From CBDBLK01 sp965243145 (GTDB taxonomy: Bacteria > Bdellovibrionota > Bacteriovoracia > Bacteriovoracales > Bacteriovoracaceae), in NCBI GenBank assembly GCA_965243145.1, contig CBDEUB010000002.1, positions 2,542,001 to 2,606,000 on the forward strand: a DNA stretch of 64,000 nucleotides, written 5' to 3'. The notes beneath the pieces were generated by a model that did no database searches, had not been told where the DNA came from, and saw nothing but the letters and a program-made list of their open reading frames with translations. Positions 30,701 to 39,229 of this stretch are shown here, piece after piece; position 1 is the stretch's first letter, and every line of letters starts with the position of its first letter. A program made the translations under genes and the position numbers.

Positions 30701-31948
30701 TTAGCCATTCATGCTGTCCAAAAACTCGGCATTAGTCTTGGTTTTGGTGATTCGACTCAGGGTGAACTCCATGGCGTCGATGGTGCTCATGGGGTGCAAA
30801 ACTTTGCGCAAGACATAGACCCGTGGCAAGTCCTGGGCACCCATCAACAGATCTTCCTTGCGGGTGGCGGACTTGTTGATGTCCAGGGCGGGAAACACCC
30901 GCTTTTCCAACAATTTGCGGTCGAGTTGAATTTCCGAGTTTCCAGTACCCTTAAATTCTTCAAAGATGACCTCGTCCATGCGCGACCCGGTGTCGATGAG
31001 GGCGGTGGCGATAATGGTGAGGGAACCCCCGTTTTCAATGTTTCGGGCCGCCCCAAAAAAGCGCTTGGGGCGGTGGAGGGCATTGGAGTCCACTCCTCCC
31101 GAGAGAATTTTCCCCGAGGGGGGCACCACCGTGTTGTACGCCCGGGCCAGGCGGGTGATGGAATCCAACAGAATGACCACATTTTTGCCCGCTTCGGTCA
31201 GGCGCTTGGCCTTTTCGATGACCATTTCGGCGACTTGAATGTGGCGCGCGGGGGGTTCGTCAAAGGTCGAAGAAATGACCTCCGCATCCACATTGCGTTT
31301 CATATCGGTGACTTCCTCTGGCCGTTCGTCGATGAGGAGCACGATCAAATGGGCGTCTCGATGATTGTCGATAATGGCGTTGGCCATATCCTGCAAGAGC
31401 ACCGTCTTGCCCGCTTTAGGCGGGGCCACGATGAGGCATCTCTGGCCGAATCCCTGGGGCACAAAGAGATCGATAATGCGGGTGGAATAATTGGTGGGTT
31501 TGGACTCCAAGCTGATTTTTTCTTCGGGGTAGAGAGGGGTCAGGTTGTCGAAGAGAACCGTCTTGCGGTGTTCTTCGGAAGTTTGCCCGTTGATGGTGCC
31601 CATCTTTAGGAGGGCAAAATAGCGTTCATTGTCTTTGGGCGGCCGAATTTCTCCTTCGATGGTGTCCCCCTTGCGGAGGGCGAAGCGCCGGATTTGGTTG
31701 GGGCCAATGTAGATGTCGTCGGCACCGGGCAAGTAGTTGTAGCCAGGGGAGCGCAAAAAACCAAAGCCGTCGGGCAGGATTTCCAGGGAGCCGCCGCCAA
31801 AAATTTGCTCGCGCTTGAGCGCCTTGGCCTTCAAAATGCCAAAGATAACTTCGTGGCGCTTGAGCGCCGAAGGATTTTCAATCTTCAATTCTTCGGCGAG
31901 CTGGTTGAGTTTCTTGATCTCCATTTCCCGCAGGTCGTTTAAATGCAT
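30701..31948 (-). CDS. rho: Transcription termination factor Rho
   Basis: A hexameric RNA helicase of 415 residues, close to E. coli Rho (419), that ends transcription at C-rich, unstructured RNA. The N-terminal Rho-N part starts MHLNDLREMEIKKLNQLAEE, the RNA-binding cold-shock-like domain has LEILPDGFGFLRSP, the Walker A is IVAPPKAGKTVLLQD and the Walker B is VLLIDERPEEVTDM. IDLFVPQGFGQR and the Q and R loops are present. The start ATG 31948 follows GGAGAAGG. The 217-bp gap to the divergent ruvX gene holds AT-rich and C-poor stretches; a Rho leader for self-control is likely but I cannot define it. Confidence 0.96.
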   Translation of the reverse strand: MHLNDLREMEIKKLNQLAEELKIENPSALKRHEVIFGILKAKALKREQIFGGGSLEILPDGFGFLRSPGYNYLPGADDIYIGPNQIRRFALRKGDTIEGEIRPPKDNERYFALLKMGTINGQTSEEHRKTVLFDNLTPLYPEEKISLESKPTNYSTRIIDLFVPQGFGQRCLIVAPPKAGKTVLLQDMANAIIDNHRDAHLIVLLIDERPEEVTDMKRNVDAEVISSTFDEPPARHIQVAEMVIEKAKRLTEAGKNVVILLDSITRLARAYNTVVPPSGKILSGGVDSNALHRPKRFFGAARNIENGGSLTIIATALIDTGSRMDEVIFEEFKGTGNSEIQLDRKLLEKRVFPALDINKSATRKEDLLMGAQDLPRVYVLRKVLHPMSTIDAMEFTLSRITKTKTNAEFLDSMNG

Positions 31949-32165
31949 TCGGCCTTCTCCTACTTTTTTGTGTTGAACTTTAAAGTCAATAAAATCAATG
32001 TTTCTAGGGCAAAGGCGAAAATCTCTCGGGGAAAAACGCGCCTAGGCCAAAGGTTTATGTTGGAATTCCTAGATTTCAGATGAACAACTTACAGGGCCAT
32101 TATCCCCTAAAAGATTGAGAAGTCAAGGCGATTTTTTGATCTTGTCTAAAAAAGTAGATTAAGCG

Positions 32166-32639
32166 ATGCTCAAGAATATGGACTGGCCGCCACATTCCCG
32201 CTTTTACCGCTTTCAGCGTCAACGCCTCTTAGGCATAGATTTTGGCGAAAAGGCCACCGGATGGGGGCACTTTACCCCTGGGAGTGACCCTTTTCCCCTG
32301 TTGGGAGGGACGATTGCCGTCAAGAGTCATCGGCAACTTTTGGAGGATATTGCGCACCTGGTAGACGAACTCGCTATTGACGCAGTGATCTTGGGAGTTC
32401 CTTATTCCAGGGGTGGCCAAGTTTCTCAAATGGCGCAAAAAGTTTTAACATTTTGTCATAAGCTCAAAGGCAAACTCGCCGTTCCCGTCCACACCCAAGA
32501 CGAGGCCTTGAGTTCGTTTGAGGCCCAGGAGCGCATGAAATCGGAACCCCGCTTTAACTTTCAAGTCGATCCCCAACGCCTCGACCAAGTTGCCGCCACC
32601 ATCATTTTGGAAGACTTCCTCAAATCTGTTGAAGACTAA
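32166..32639 (+). CDS. ruvX: Putative pre-16S rRNA nuclease / Holliday junction resolvase-like protein
   Basis: A protein of 157 residues of the YqgF/RuvX family with an RNase H fold. RLLGIDFGEKATGWGHF near residue 20 gives the first catalytic Asp in GIDFG, AVILGVPYSRGGQ near 80 the central motif, VHTQDEALSSFEAQE near 110 the second acidic pair, and RLDQVAATIILEDFL at the end the last Asp and helix. The family is linked to maturation of the 16S rRNA 5' end. A longer N-terminus of about 18 residues is present from ATG 32166; ATG 32178 is possible. It is 14 bp upstream of mltG, a common pairing (yqgF next to yceG) in many bacteria. Confidence 0.88.
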   Translation: MLKNMDWPPHSRFYRFQRQRLLGIDFGEKATGWGHFTPGSDPFPLLGGTIAVKSHRQLLEDIAHLVDELAIDAVILGVPYSRGGQVSQMAQKVLTFCHKLKGKLAVPVHTQDEALSSFEAQERMKSEPRFNFQVDPQRLDQVAATIILEDFLKSVED

Positions 32640-32653
32640 AGGGGCGCATCCCG

Positions 32654-33700
32654 GTGATTAAAAAGGCCCTCATTTTTATCGTACTCGCCCCCCTGCTGGG
32701 ATTGGCGGCGGCGGCGGGGGTGGCCTATTACCACCTGGCGGTTTGGCAATACAGTGGCCCCGAGGCCAACTTTGAAATTAGGCCCGGCGAGAGCTTTGCC
32801 TCCATCAACGGACGGCTCTACCGGCGCAAGCTCATCTCTTCGGCCAAACTTTTTCACCGTTACAATCAATGGCACGATCAACTCACTTCCTTCAAGACGG
32901 GCCTCTACCACATTAAAAGTGGTTCCACCATGTTGGACATCGGCCGCGCCCTGCTCAAAGGAGAGATGGCATCCATTCGGGTGACCCTTCCGGAGGGAAA
33001 AAACTTGTTTGAAATGGCGGCCATATTTGAGCAAAAGGAAGTCATCTCCTCGCGCCAGGAGTTTATCGAGTTGGCCAAATCCCCCGAGTTTGCCCGCCGA
33101 TTGGGCCTTGATGTGGATCGCCTGGAGGGGTATCTCTACCCCGAAACTTATTATTTCGCCCCCAACACCCCCGCCCGGCAAGTGATCAAGGCGATGGTGG
33201 GGGTCTTTGCCAAAAAGTCCGCCCAACTGGATTTTTCCCGCGCGCCTTTGGGACTCGACAAACGCCAAGTGCTGATTTTGGCCTCCATCGTGGAAAAGGA
33301 AACCGGGGCCAGTCACGAGCGGCCGATCATCGCCGGGGTTTTTGTCAACCGTCTCAAGCGCGGCATCCGCTTGCAGAGCGACCCCACCACCATTTACGGC
33401 ATCTTTGAAAACTTTGATGGGAATTTGCGCCGCCGGCACTTGCGGGAAAAAACTGCCTACAACACTTACCGCATCTCTGGCCTGCCCGTTGGCCCCATCT
33501 CCAACCCCGGCCTGGCCTCATTAGAAGCAGTACTTGATCCCACCCAACACGACTATCTCTATTTTGTCAGCCAAAACGACGGCACTCACATTTTTTCCAA
33601 GTCCTATCGGGAACACCGCCAGGCGGTCAACCGCTACCAAAAGGACTGGCGCGCCCGCCGGGGCAAGAGTTGGCGGGATTTAAACCGCAAGAAGAAATAA
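32654..33700 (+). CDS. mltG: Endolytic murein transglycosylase
   Basis: A membrane-bound YceG/MltG enzyme of 348 residues that cuts nascent glycan strands and ends their growth. One N-terminal membrane segment (about 5-28) precedes a LysM-like part (RPGESFASI, TLPEGKNLFEMAAIF). The catalytic Glu lies in LILASIVEKETG, followed by HERPIIAGVFVNRL, RLQSDPTTIYG and LPVGPISNPGLASLEA, all family marks. The start is GTG 32654, 14 bp after ruvX, with no better ATG. The C-terminus is Lys/Arg-rich, an addition of about 15 residues. The gene ends only 3 bp from the convergent lipoprotein gene. Confidence 0.92.
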   Translation: MIKKALIFIVLAPLLGLAAAAGVAYYHLAVWQYSGPEANFEIRPGESFASINGRLYRRKLISSAKLFHRYNQWHDQLTSFKTGLYHIKSGSTMLDIGRALLKGEMASIRVTLPEGKNLFEMAAIFEQKEVISSRQEFIELAKSPEFARRLGLDVDRLEGYLYPETYYFAPNTPARQVIKAMVGVFAKKSAQLDFSRAPLGLDKRQVLILASIVEKETGASHERPIIAGVFVNRLKRGIRLQSDPTTIYGIFENFDGNLRRRHLREKTAYNTYRISGLPVGPISNPGLASLEAVLDPTQHDYLYFVSQNDGTHIFSKSYREHRQAVNRYQKDWRARRGKSWRDLNRKKK

Positions 33701-33702
33701 TT

Positions 33703-34629
33703 TCAGGGGTTGAAGACGGGTTTGAAAAATTCGTCCACCGTGCCGGTATAAAAGCGATCCAAGTTGGCCACGCCGTCCACCAGAGTGTTGAGATTGGCCG
33801 AGGTGGTGAGGCCCGCATTGTCGGCCGCAGTTTCGGTGATGACGGCCCCGTCCCCGTCGAGGTAGAGTTCGGTGGGAGAAGTGCCCAACTGGCAAACGGC
33901 ATTGGGATCGCTCGATGTGCATTTGTTCATAAAGGAAGAGCTGCCCTCTCCCTGCACCAAGTGGCCCATCACCACCACGATGATGCCGTCTTCGTTGTCG
34001 TGATACCTCATCGCCAAATAGTGCTCGATCCTCGAAATTTCCCGAAAGTAGGTGCGCGACCAGCTTTCAATATCATCAAAAGTAAGGAAATAGAAAGTGC
34101 TGTCGATGGTTTTGAGGCCACTTCGCTTGTTCAGGTCGATGCGCATTTTATAGCGTGAATTGTCGTTTTGTAAAAGGTAATTGATGAGTTTCCCTTTATT
34201 TTCTTGGGCATCAAAATCCCCCGACCAGGAGATAAAACGGGTAAAGTCTTCGGGGGGCCTGAGTTCACTGGTGGCCAAGATGGATTGGACTTCACTGCTG
34301 GATCGCAATTCCCCGTCACTTTCTTCCAGCGCCTGCCGGCGGGTTTCGCAATCATCAAACAGGGCGCGGGCGTAGGCCCTTTCCAAGTATTGAATGGAAG
34401 TGTTGACTGTTCCCGGGAGGGCGGCCTTGCCGATGGCCGATGGTGCATCGTTGAGATAATCCATTTCTTCGAGGCAATCGACCACTGCCGATGGGCCTTG
34501 GCCAATGGAGGCAAAAGCGGGTATCGAAGAACCTTCCAGCGGCCTCACCGCAAACGACGGCGGCGTTTTTTTGCTGCAACTCAAGATTAGGGCCAAACTC
34601 AAAAATGCCGTCCATGGAATTGTCTGCAT
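33703..34629 (-). CDS. Lipoprotein of a tandem paralogous family (1 of 3)
   Basis: A protein of 308 residues from ATG 34629, behind AGGAG. The lipobox is LILSC, then SKKTPPSFAVRPLEGSSI, the family N-terminus. Shared blocks include YARALFDDCETRRQALEESDGEL, FTRFISWSGDFDAQENKGKL, MRIDLNKRSGLKTIDSTFY, WSRTYFREIS and, at the end, NLDRFYTGTVDEFF. Four Cys are placed as in the paralogues. No catalytic motif is visible. It is the last gene of the first module copy, 14 bp after paralogue 2. The family is unknown to me; conserved polar blocks suggest a periplasmic binding or structural role with the beta-barrel encoded upstream. Confidence 0.72.
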   Translation of the reverse strand: MQTIPWTAFLSLALILSCSKKTPPSFAVRPLEGSSIPAFASIGQGPSAVVDCLEEMDYLNDAPSAIGKAALPGTVNTSIQYLERAYARALFDDCETRRQALEESDGELRSSSEVQSILATSELRPPEDFTRFISWSGDFDAQENKGKLINYLLQNDNSRYKMRIDLNKRSGLKTIDSTFYFLTFDDIESWSRTYFREISRIEHYLAMRYHDNEDGIIVVVMGHLVQGEGSSSFMNKCTSSDPNAVCQLGTSPTELYLDGDGAVITETAADNAGLTTSANLNTLVDGVANLDRFYTGTVDEFFKPVFNP

Positions 34630-34643
34630 CTCGAATCTCCTGC

Positions 34644-35582
34644 TCAAGGATTAAAGGTCGGAGTAAAAAATTGATCCTCCGTGCCGGTGTAAAAGCGATC
34701 CAGGTTGGCCACCTCGTCGATCAGGCCAGAAATATTGGCCTGGATGGTGAGGCCCGCAGTGTCGGCGGCGTTGGCATCGGCAAAGTTGGTGGTGCCGTCG
34801 TCTTGCAGATAATTGGCGGCAGTATTGCTAGTGGTGTCCAAATCGCAAGCAATATTGGGATTGCCATTGGCGAGGCAATCTCTTCTAAAGGTGGCGCTGC
34901 CCACCTCTTCCAAAAAGTGGCCTGCGACGATAATCACCGTATCGTCGTCGCTGTCGTAGTGCCTTTGCACCACGAATTGTTCGCTCTCCGAGATTTCCCG
35001 AAAGTAGGCCCGCGACCAGTGATCAACTCCGTTGTTCCACTGGAAGTGAAACACCACATCGACAGTTTTGAGTCCCCCCACTTTGTTCAAATCAATGCGG
35101 GTTTTGGTGCGCGTTCTATCGTCTTGCAAGTAGAGATTGACCAACTTTCCTTGACTCTCTTGGGCGTTGAGATCGCCCATCCAGGCGACAAAGCGGGTAT
35201 GATCTTCGGGGTTCCCCTTGGTTTGTAATATGGCCTGAAGGTCGCTGTCGGAGCGCAATTCCCCATCGCCATCTTCCAGGGCCTGTTGGCGGGCATTGCA
35301 ATCATAAAAGAGCGCCCAGGCATAAGCGTGTTCTAAATATTCCTCGGCGGTTCGCACATTCATGCGGCCAACAGTCTGGGGGGAGGCATTGGAGTATTCC
35401 AACTCGGCGGTACAGCTAATTTCGGCGGCCAGGTTTTGAGTGGCGGCCGAAGTGATCGAGGATAAGCTGCGCACGGCAGTTCCCTCCAGCGGCCTGACCG
35501 CAAAAGAGGGGGGACTTTTTTTCTTGCCACAACCTAAGAAAAGGATGAGACAGCTAAAGGTGATCCATGGAATTGCTTTCAT
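34644..35582 (-). CDS. Lipoprotein of a tandem paralogous family (2 of 3)
   Basis: A protein of 312 residues with lipobox LFLGC and the family N-terminus GKKKSPPSFAVRPLEG. It has the same block order as paralogues 1 and 3 (WALFYDCNARQQALEDGDGE, TRFVAWMGDLNAQESQGKLV, TRIDLNKVGGLKTVD, WSRAYFREIS, NLDRFYTGTEDQFFTP). It is closer to paralogue 3 in the N-terminal third. The leader AGGAGGTTCTCAA before the ATG is shared with paralogue 3, which shows the copies were duplicated together with their translation start signals. It follows the beta-barrel gene by 33 bp. Confidence 0.74.
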   Translation of the reverse strand: MKAIPWITFSCLILFLGCGKKKSPPSFAVRPLEGTAVRSLSSITSAATQNLAAEISCTAELEYSNASPQTVGRMNVRTAEEYLEHAYAWALFYDCNARQQALEDGDGELRSDSDLQAILQTKGNPEDHTRFVAWMGDLNAQESQGKLVNLYLQDDRTRTKTRIDLNKVGGLKTVDVVFHFQWNNGVDHWSRAYFREISESEQFVVQRHYDSDDDTVIIVAGHFLEEVGSATFRRDCLANGNPNIACDLDTTSNTAANYLQDDGTTNFADANAADTAGLTIQANISGLIDEVANLDRFYTGTEDQFFTPTFNP

Positions 35583-35615
35583 TTGAGAACCTCCTGTTCT
35601 AAAGCGAGATTGGCC

Positions 35616-36203
35616 CTAAAAGAGCATGGGGAAACTTAATCCTAATGCCAATTCGTGGGCCTTGAAATCGTTGTCGTAGTCTTCCTCACCCTCTCTTTCG
35701 TAAGTCATGTATTTATAAGTGAGGCCAAGTTCACCGTAGGGCAAGAGGTTGGCCAGGTCAAAACCGAATCCCAATCCCTTGCCCTTGAGCGTGGGTTGGT
35801 TGACGCTATCGCCGGCGGCCAAGGTCGAGGCAAAATAATAAGTCGCCCGCACACGGGCGTTGTTTGTCCAGTACAGGCCGAACAAGGCCCCCAGGGAAAA
35901 ACCGAAGGCCGAATTGTAGACATTGGAATCGTTTTCCTGTTCTTCGGCCTTTAAGTTGCCGATTGTGATTTGGGTGTCGAGGCCAATCAGTGCGGGGTAG
36001 GCATGGTAGGCCAGTTTGAGACTGGGGATTCCCCCGTGGTAAGCATATTTGATCTGGCCCAGCTTATTGCCGCCGTGTATTCTGTCCCCCTTGGAGGTGA
36101 TATGGGTGTACCCCAACCCCGGTTCCAGCAAGAGTTCGGCCTGTGCAGGGGCCAGGGCCAAGGCAATCGGAAGAAAAATTTTTTTGATAAGGTTTTTCAC
36201 CAT
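35616..36203 (-). CDS. Outer-membrane beta-barrel, paralogue 1
   Basis: A protein of 195 residues with a signal peptide (about 1-23, ending APAQA). Strand-rich body with LLEPGLGYTHITSKGDRIHGG at the mature N-terminus, LIGLDTQITIGNLKAEEQEN in the middle, and LGLTYKYMTYEREGEED then HELALGLSFPMLF at the end, the terminal Phe fitting BAM recognition. The second copy at 37307-37897 has the same segments. Starts at ATG 36203 behind GAGAGG. It is followed by two lipoprotein genes on the same strand, so a barrel-lipoprotein complex is likely by context only. Confidence 0.76.
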   Translation of the reverse strand: MVKNLIKKIFLPIALALAPAQAELLLEPGLGYTHITSKGDRIHGGNKLGQIKYAYHGGIPSLKLAYHAYPALIGLDTQITIGNLKAEEQENDSNVYNSAFGFSLGALFGLYWTNNARVRATYYFASTLAAGDSVNQPTLKGKGLGFGFDLANLLPYGELGLTYKYMTYEREGEEDYDNDFKAHELALGLSFPMLF

Positions 36204-36307
36204 TCACCTCTCGGGTTAAGTCCAATTATATTATAAAACAGATTTGATCTGGCCCCAAGTGAAATTTTGCAAAAAATTCCACTTGAGGCGAGCAGGTTTG
36301 AAGTTTT

Positions 36308-37264
36308 TTAGTTGAAAACCGGATCGAAAAAAGTCTCCACCGTGCCGGTATAAAAGCGTTCCAGGTTATCCACGGCATCGGTCAAAGTATTGAGAGTGGC
36401 CAAAACGATCAGATTGTCGTTGCCCGCTGCGGTTCTTTGAGTGGCAAGGTTGCCGGGATACGAGTTTCCGTCCTCGTCGAGGTAGCGCTCGGTGGGAGAA
36501 TTTCCCAGGGGACAAGGGTCGTTGGCATCGTCGGGATTAATATTGTCACAGTCCTCTATAAAAATGGAACTGCCCACTCCCTCTATGAAGTGGCCGGCCA
36601 CGATAATGATCCGCCGATCGGTGCTGTCGTAGTGCCTTTGTATGACATATTGCTCGGTTTCTGAGACTTCCCGAAAGTAGGCCCGCGACCAGTCGACCAG
36701 GCCAGCGCTGGTTGTAGCGTAAAAAACGGAATCGACAACTTTTAATCCACCCCGTTTGTTGAGGTCGATGCGCGTCCTGGTGCGGGTTCCGTCATCCTGC
36801 AAGTAGAGATTGACCAATTTCCCCCTATTTTCTAAGGCATCAAATTCGCCCGACCAGGCGACGAAACGGGTGAAATCCAGCAGGGGAATATCCTCTTCTT
36901 CCCTGGTGAATAGGACGGATTGAATATCGCTGCTGGAATTTAATTCGCCGTCGCTGTCCTCCAAGGCCTGTTGGCGGGCATTGCAATCATAGAATAGGGA
37001 CTGGGCGTAGGCGTGTTCCAGGTAGTTCTCTGGAGTCATCCGGTTTGCAGTCCAGCGGCCGACAGTCTGGGGAGCGGCGTTCCAGTAGTTGAGTTCGGCG
37101 GTGCAATCAACGGTGGCGGCCGAAACACTGGAGGCCACCGAGGAGAAACTTTGAATGGAAGACCCTTCCAGCGGTTTGACCGCAAAAGAGGGGGGACTTT
37201 TTTTCTTACCGCAACCGAGAAAGAGAACCAAACTGCAAAAGATCGTCCATTGAATTGCTTTCAT
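36308..37264 (-). CDS. Lipoprotein of a tandem paralogous family (3 of 3)
   Basis: A protein of 318 residues with lipobox LFLGC, then GKKKSPPSFAVKPLEG. All family blocks are present (AQSLFYDCNARQQALEDSDG, FTRFVAWSGEFDALENRGKL, TRIDLNKRGGLKVVDSVFY, WSRAYFREVS, NLERFYTGTVETFF). It belongs to the second module copy, following the paralogous beta-barrel gene by 42 bp. The leader GGAGGTTCTCAG before ATG matches that of paralogue 2. Function unknown. Confidence 0.74.
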   Translation of the reverse strand: MKAIQWTIFCSLVLFLGCGKKKSPPSFAVKPLEGSSIQSFSSVASSVSAATVDCTAELNYWNAAPQTVGRWTANRMTPENYLEHAYAQSLFYDCNARQQALEDSDGELNSSSDIQSVLFTREEEDIPLLDFTRFVAWSGEFDALENRGKLVNLYLQDDGTRTRTRIDLNKRGGLKVVDSVFYATTSAGLVDWSRAYFREVSETEQYVIQRHYDSTDRRIIIVAGHFIEGVGSSIFIEDCDNINPDDANDPCPLGNSPTERYLDEDGNSYPGNLATQRTAAGNDNLIVLATLNTLTDAVDNLERFYTGTVETFFDPVFN

Positions 37265-37306
37265 CTGAGAACCTCCTTGTTCTGTGTTCTGCCACTGTGT
37301 TTGACT

Positions 37307-37897
37307 TTAAAAAACGATGGGAAAACTCGCGCCCAAGGCCAGTTCGTGGCCCTTAAATTCGTTAGTCGTCCCCTCTCTTTCGTAGTTCATGTATTTATAG
37401 GTGGCGCTGAGACTGACAAGGGGAACCACATCGGCCAAATCGATCCCCAGGCCAAATCCCGAACCTTCAAGACTGGGCCGGTTGATGCTGCTGCCGCTGC
37501 CGCCACCGGCGTTCAAGTTCGAGGAAAAATAATAACTTCCCCGCAAACGCAAATCCTGCGACCAATGCCAACCCAGAAGGATGCCCAGGGTGGTCTGGGT
37601 GGCGCTGCTGTGGGTGTTAGAACCGTTTTCCTGCTCTTCGGCCTTGAGACTTCCCACACTAATGGCCTGCGCATCCAGGCCAATCAAAAAGGGAAGCATC
37701 TGGTAGGCCAGTTTCAAGTTCAACGCTCCAGCGTTATAGGAGTATTTCATCTCACCAAAATTGCGGCCGCCGAAAATCCTGTCCCCCTTTAATGAGACAT
37801 GGGTGTAATTTAGGCCCGGTTCAAGTAAAAATTCGGCGTGGACAGAGGTCAAACCCAGGCCCAGGGGGATGACAAGTTTTTTGATAAGGTTTTTCAT
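37307..37897 (-). CDS. Outer-membrane beta-barrel, paralogue 2
   Basis: A protein of 196 residues with signal peptide (about 1-20, ending SVHAE). It matches paralogue 1 in FLLEPGLNYTHVSLKGDRIF, in the LIGLDAQAISVGSLKAEEQ segment, in LSATYKYMNYEREG and in HELALGASFPIVF. ATG 37897 is chosen over the upstream GTG because GAGG lies 8 nt before it. First gene of the second barrel-lipoprotein module, with the divergent cysteine desulfurase gene on its other side. Confidence 0.76.
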   Translation of the reverse strand: MKNLIKKLVIPLGLGLTSVHAEFLLEPGLNYTHVSLKGDRIFGGRNFGEMKYSYNAGALNLKLAYQMLPFLIGLDAQAISVGSLKAEEQENGSNTHSSATQTTLGILLGWHWSQDLRLRGSYYFSSNLNAGGGSGSSINRPSLEGSGFGLGIDLADVVPLVSLSATYKYMNYEREGTTNEFKGHELALGASFPIVF

Positions 37898-38055
37898 GGA
37901 ATACCTCACTATTGAGAGTTGAAGATGTTTTTATTTTAAGGCAAACTTGGCCTGGTTCAAGATCATTTTAAAAAAATTAAAAATGGTTGACTTTATGGCC
38001 TTTATTTTTCATATCCTCCCGCAAAACTGCTCAAATTATATCCGAGTGATAGTAT

Positions 38056-39207
38056 ATGATTTATTTTGACTACGCCGCTTCCACGCCCCTTTTAAAGGAT
38101 GTTTTACAGACTCTGGGCGAGGGCCAAAAAAATCACTATGTCAACCCCTCGGCGGCCCACAAAGCGGGGCGCGTACTGCTGGCCGAAATTGAAACCTGGC
38201 GGGAGGCCATACTGCGCGATTTGATGGGCGCTTCCCCGCGCAGCGAGGCCCTGATTTTTACTTCCAGCGCCACCGAATCCAACAACCACCTGGTTAAGGC
38301 CCTGGATTTTTCCCCTTCCGATATTTGGTGTCACACCGGCGATCATCCTTCACTGGTGGCCCCCGCCCGCTGGCGGGCCGAGCGGGAAGGCATCCCCCTG
38401 CGGCCAATTCCCCTCACGCCCCGAGGTACTATTGCCTGGGATGAATGGTTGCAGGCGCTCAAATCTTCCCCGCGCCCCCTGGTTTTACTCACACTCGTCC
38501 ACAACCAAACCGGAGTGCTGTTCGACTGGGCCACTCGCCTGGAGCAGGTGAGGGCCACTGCGCCCGCGGCCTTTATCCACGCCGACGCGGTTCAGGCCTA
38601 CGCCAAATACGATTTACAAGGGGCCATGCCCCACCTGGATTCGCTGAGTTTGAGTTCCCACAAAATGGGGGGGCCAAAGGGTATCGGTGGACTCTTCGTG
38701 CGAGAACCCAAACGACTCGGGTGCTTGTTGGAAGGGGGCGGCCACGAATACGGCAAGCGCAGTTCCACTTTGGCGGCCCCTCTCATTGCTGGCCTCCACA
38801 GTGCGGTTCAATTTTGGGCCGAAGCGCGGGAGCGCGAATATTCCCGCTCCCGTCATCTTGCCAGGGAATTGAGGGACGAATTGGGTGCTCTGTCGCCGCG
38901 CTTGCAATTTCCCTTTGCCGAGGAAGACACTTGCCCCAACATTCTGGGAGCAGTTTTTGAGGGGGTGAGCAGCGATATTATCCTGCGCTGTCTGGAAAAG
39001 CGCGAAGTGATGATCTCCAGTTCCTCGGCGTGTTCCTCCAAGTCCAAGGGGCGCAATCCCGCCCTCGATCCCCTGGGGTGGGAGCGCTCCAAACAGCAGA
39101 GTTTTTTTAGAATCTCCTTTGGCCACGCCACCACGGAAAAAGAGGTGCAAACTCTGGCCCACGCTTTCGGGGAAGTGTTACAAGAGATTGCTCCCCTGTT
39201 GAAATAA
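38056..39207 (+). CDS. Cysteine desulfurase (class V aminotransferase, NifS/IscS type)
   Basis: A PLP enzyme of 383 residues that takes sulfur from cysteine for Fe-S clusters or tRNA thiolation. YFDYAASTPLLKDVL is the family start, FTSSATESNNHLVKAL the PLP-phosphate site, TGDHPSLVAP holds the His that stacks on PLP, VHNQTGVLFDW and HADAVQAYAKY follow, SLSSHKMGGPKGIGG has the PLP-binding Lys, and SSSSACSSKSKGRNPAL the active Cys. The Cys loop is Ser/Lys-rich and short of the usual pattern. No iscU, iscA or thiI-type partner is beside it, so IscS or NifS cannot be decided. It ends 23 bp from the convergent RCC1 gene. Confidence 0.87.
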   Translation: MIYFDYAASTPLLKDVLQTLGEGQKNHYVNPSAAHKAGRVLLAEIETWREAILRDLMGASPRSEALIFTSSATESNNHLVKALDFSPSDIWCHTGDHPSLVAPARWRAEREGIPLRPIPLTPRGTIAWDEWLQALKSSPRPLVLLTLVHNQTGVLFDWATRLEQVRATAPAAFIHADAVQAYAKYDLQGAMPHLDSLSLSSHKMGGPKGIGGLFVREPKRLGCLLEGGGHEYGKRSSTLAAPLIAGLHSAVQFWAEAREREYSRSRHLARELRDELGALSPRLQFPFAEEDTCPNILGAVFEGVSSDIILRCLEKREVMISSSSACSSKSKGRNPALDPLGWERSKQQSFFRISFGHATTEKEVQTLAHAFGEVLQEIAPLLK

Positions 39208-39229
39208 TGACTGCCATTTTTAAGAGCTT

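Noticed and set aside
30469..30708. An N-terminal extension of MiaB of about 80 residues
   Set aside because: The extra frame runs through the palindromic repeat at 30531-30657; the family start matches ATG 30468.
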